Part shown: one piece after another, positions 6,684 through 7,246 of the stretch
How positions within the stretch are numbered: the stretch's first letter is position 1
How the letters are laid out: each line of letters begins with the position of its first letter
Origin: Nitriliruptoraceae bacterium
GTDB lineage: Bacteria; Actinomycetota; Nitriliruptoria; Nitriliruptorales; Nitriliruptoraceae
NCBI GenBank assembly: GCA_007121975.1
Contig: SKJO01000208.1
Span: 1-7,246 of the forward strand
DNA: 7,246 nucleotides
Direction of reading: 5' to 3'
Notes under the pieces: model-generated
Told to the model about the DNA's origin: nothing
The model's input: the letters and a program-made list of their open reading frames with translations, nothing else
Database searches by the model: none
Translations under genes and position numbers: made by a program

Positions 6684-7246
6684 GTGCTCGAACGGGTTCT
6701 GATCGCCAACCGGGGAGAGATCGCGCGCCGTATCGCGCGCACCTGCCGCCGCCTGGGCATCGCCACCGTCGCGGTGTACTCCGACGCCGACGCCGGCGAG
6801 CCCCATGTGCGCGAGGCCGACGCCGCGGTACGGCTCGGACCGCCTCCCGCCACCGAGAGCTACCTCGACGTCGAACGACTCGTCGCGGCCGCCCTGGCCA
6901 CCGGTGCCGATGCGGTGCATCCGGGCTACGGGTTCCTGGCCGAGAACGCCGGTTTCGCCGAGGCGGTCCGGGCCGCCGGGCTGGTGTTCGTGGGCCCCTC
7001 CCCCGAGGTGATCCGCCTGATGGGCGACAAGGCCGCCGCCAAGCGCCAGCTCGAGGCCGCCGGGGTGCCGGTGGTGCCCGGCACCCACGCCGCCGAGCTC
7101 GACGAGGCCGGACTGACCGCCGCTGCCCAGGAGCTCGGGGTCCCGCTGCTGGTCAAGGCGGTGGCCGGTGGTGGCGGCAAGGGCATGCGCGCGGTGCATG
7201 ATCTGGCGGACCTGCCCGAGGCGCTGGCCGCCGCCCGCCGGGAGGC
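6684..7246 (+). CDS. mccA: Biotin carboxylase (alpha) subunit of methylcrotonyl-CoA carboxylase, 5' part
   Basis: This is the biotin-carboxylase subunit, which uses ATP and bicarbonate to carboxylate biotin for the carboxyltransferase encoded upstream. Only 187 codons are present; a full MCC or acyl-CoA carboxylase alpha chain is about 600-680 residues, ending in a biotinyl domain with an AMKM-type lysine, all beyond the right edge. Visible are the N-terminal biotin-carboxylase domain start LIANRGEIARRIARTCRRLG (6-25), HPGYGFLAENAGFA (79-92), FVGPSPEVIRLMGDKAAAK (102-120), and the ATP-grasp glycine-rich loop VKAVAGGGGKGMR (157-169). The start is GTG 6684, with AGGGAG (6671-6676) 7 nt upstream; an in-frame GTG at 6657 lacks a ribosome site. 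Assignment to MCC rather than acetyl/propionyl-CoA carboxylase rests on the neighbouring mccB and liuC, not on this fragment alone. Confidence 0.92.
   Translation, partial: MLERVLIANRGEIARRIARTCRRLGIATVAVYSDADAGEPHVREADAAVRLGPPPATESYLDVERLVAAALATGADAVHPGYGFLAENAGFAEAVRAAGLVFVGPSPEVIRLMGDKAAAKRQLEAAGVPVVPGTHAAELDEAGLTAAAQELGVPLLVKAVAGGGGKGMRAVHDLADLPEALAAARRE

Overview
The window is very GC-rich DNA (roughly 70% or more by eye). Its third codon positions are almost all G/C, GTG and TTG starts are frequent, and the -10 boxes are of the TAnnnT type. Together with a HbhA-like Lys/Ala-rich protein, this points to a high-GC actinobacterium or close relative. No marker gene fixes the genus.

Layout, left to right: (1) positions 1-130, minus strand, the 5' end of a gene for a Rossmann-fold NAD(P)-binding protein that runs off the left edge. 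(2) Diverging from it, a small orphan gene of unknown function (246-662). (3) A monocistronic unit at about 713-1960, with its own sigma70-like promoter, a pair of GCTAGCA elements around the -10 box, and an abundant-type structural or nucleoid protein. That protein has a histone-H1-like Lys/Ala tail followed by long amphipathic helices with internal repeats, and the unit ends in a strong hairpin, with a second hairpin further down. (4) From 2153 to the right edge, a run of five co-directional genes with gaps of 24-57 nt: a lactate-permease-family transporter, a YqeY-domain protein, the carboxyltransferase (beta) subunit of methylcrotonyl-CoA carboxylase, a methylglutaconyl-CoA-hydratase-like enoyl-CoA hydratase, and the biotin carboxylase (alpha) subunit, cut by the right edge.

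The last three genes form the core of the leucine/isovalerate (Liu-type) catabolic pathway. The two carboxylase subunits convert 3-methylcrotonyl-CoA to 3-methylglutaconyl-CoA, and the hydratase converts that to HMG-CoA. Isovaleryl-CoA dehydrogenase and HMG-CoA lyase are not in the window and could lie to the right. The permease at the head of the run could import a carboxylate, but a link to leucine catabolism is inference from position only.

I saw no tRNA, rRNA, CRISPR array, insertion sequence or phage gene. The most unusual item is the repeat-containing histone-tail/HbhA-like protein with its promoter architecture. The rest is mostly ordinary metabolism.
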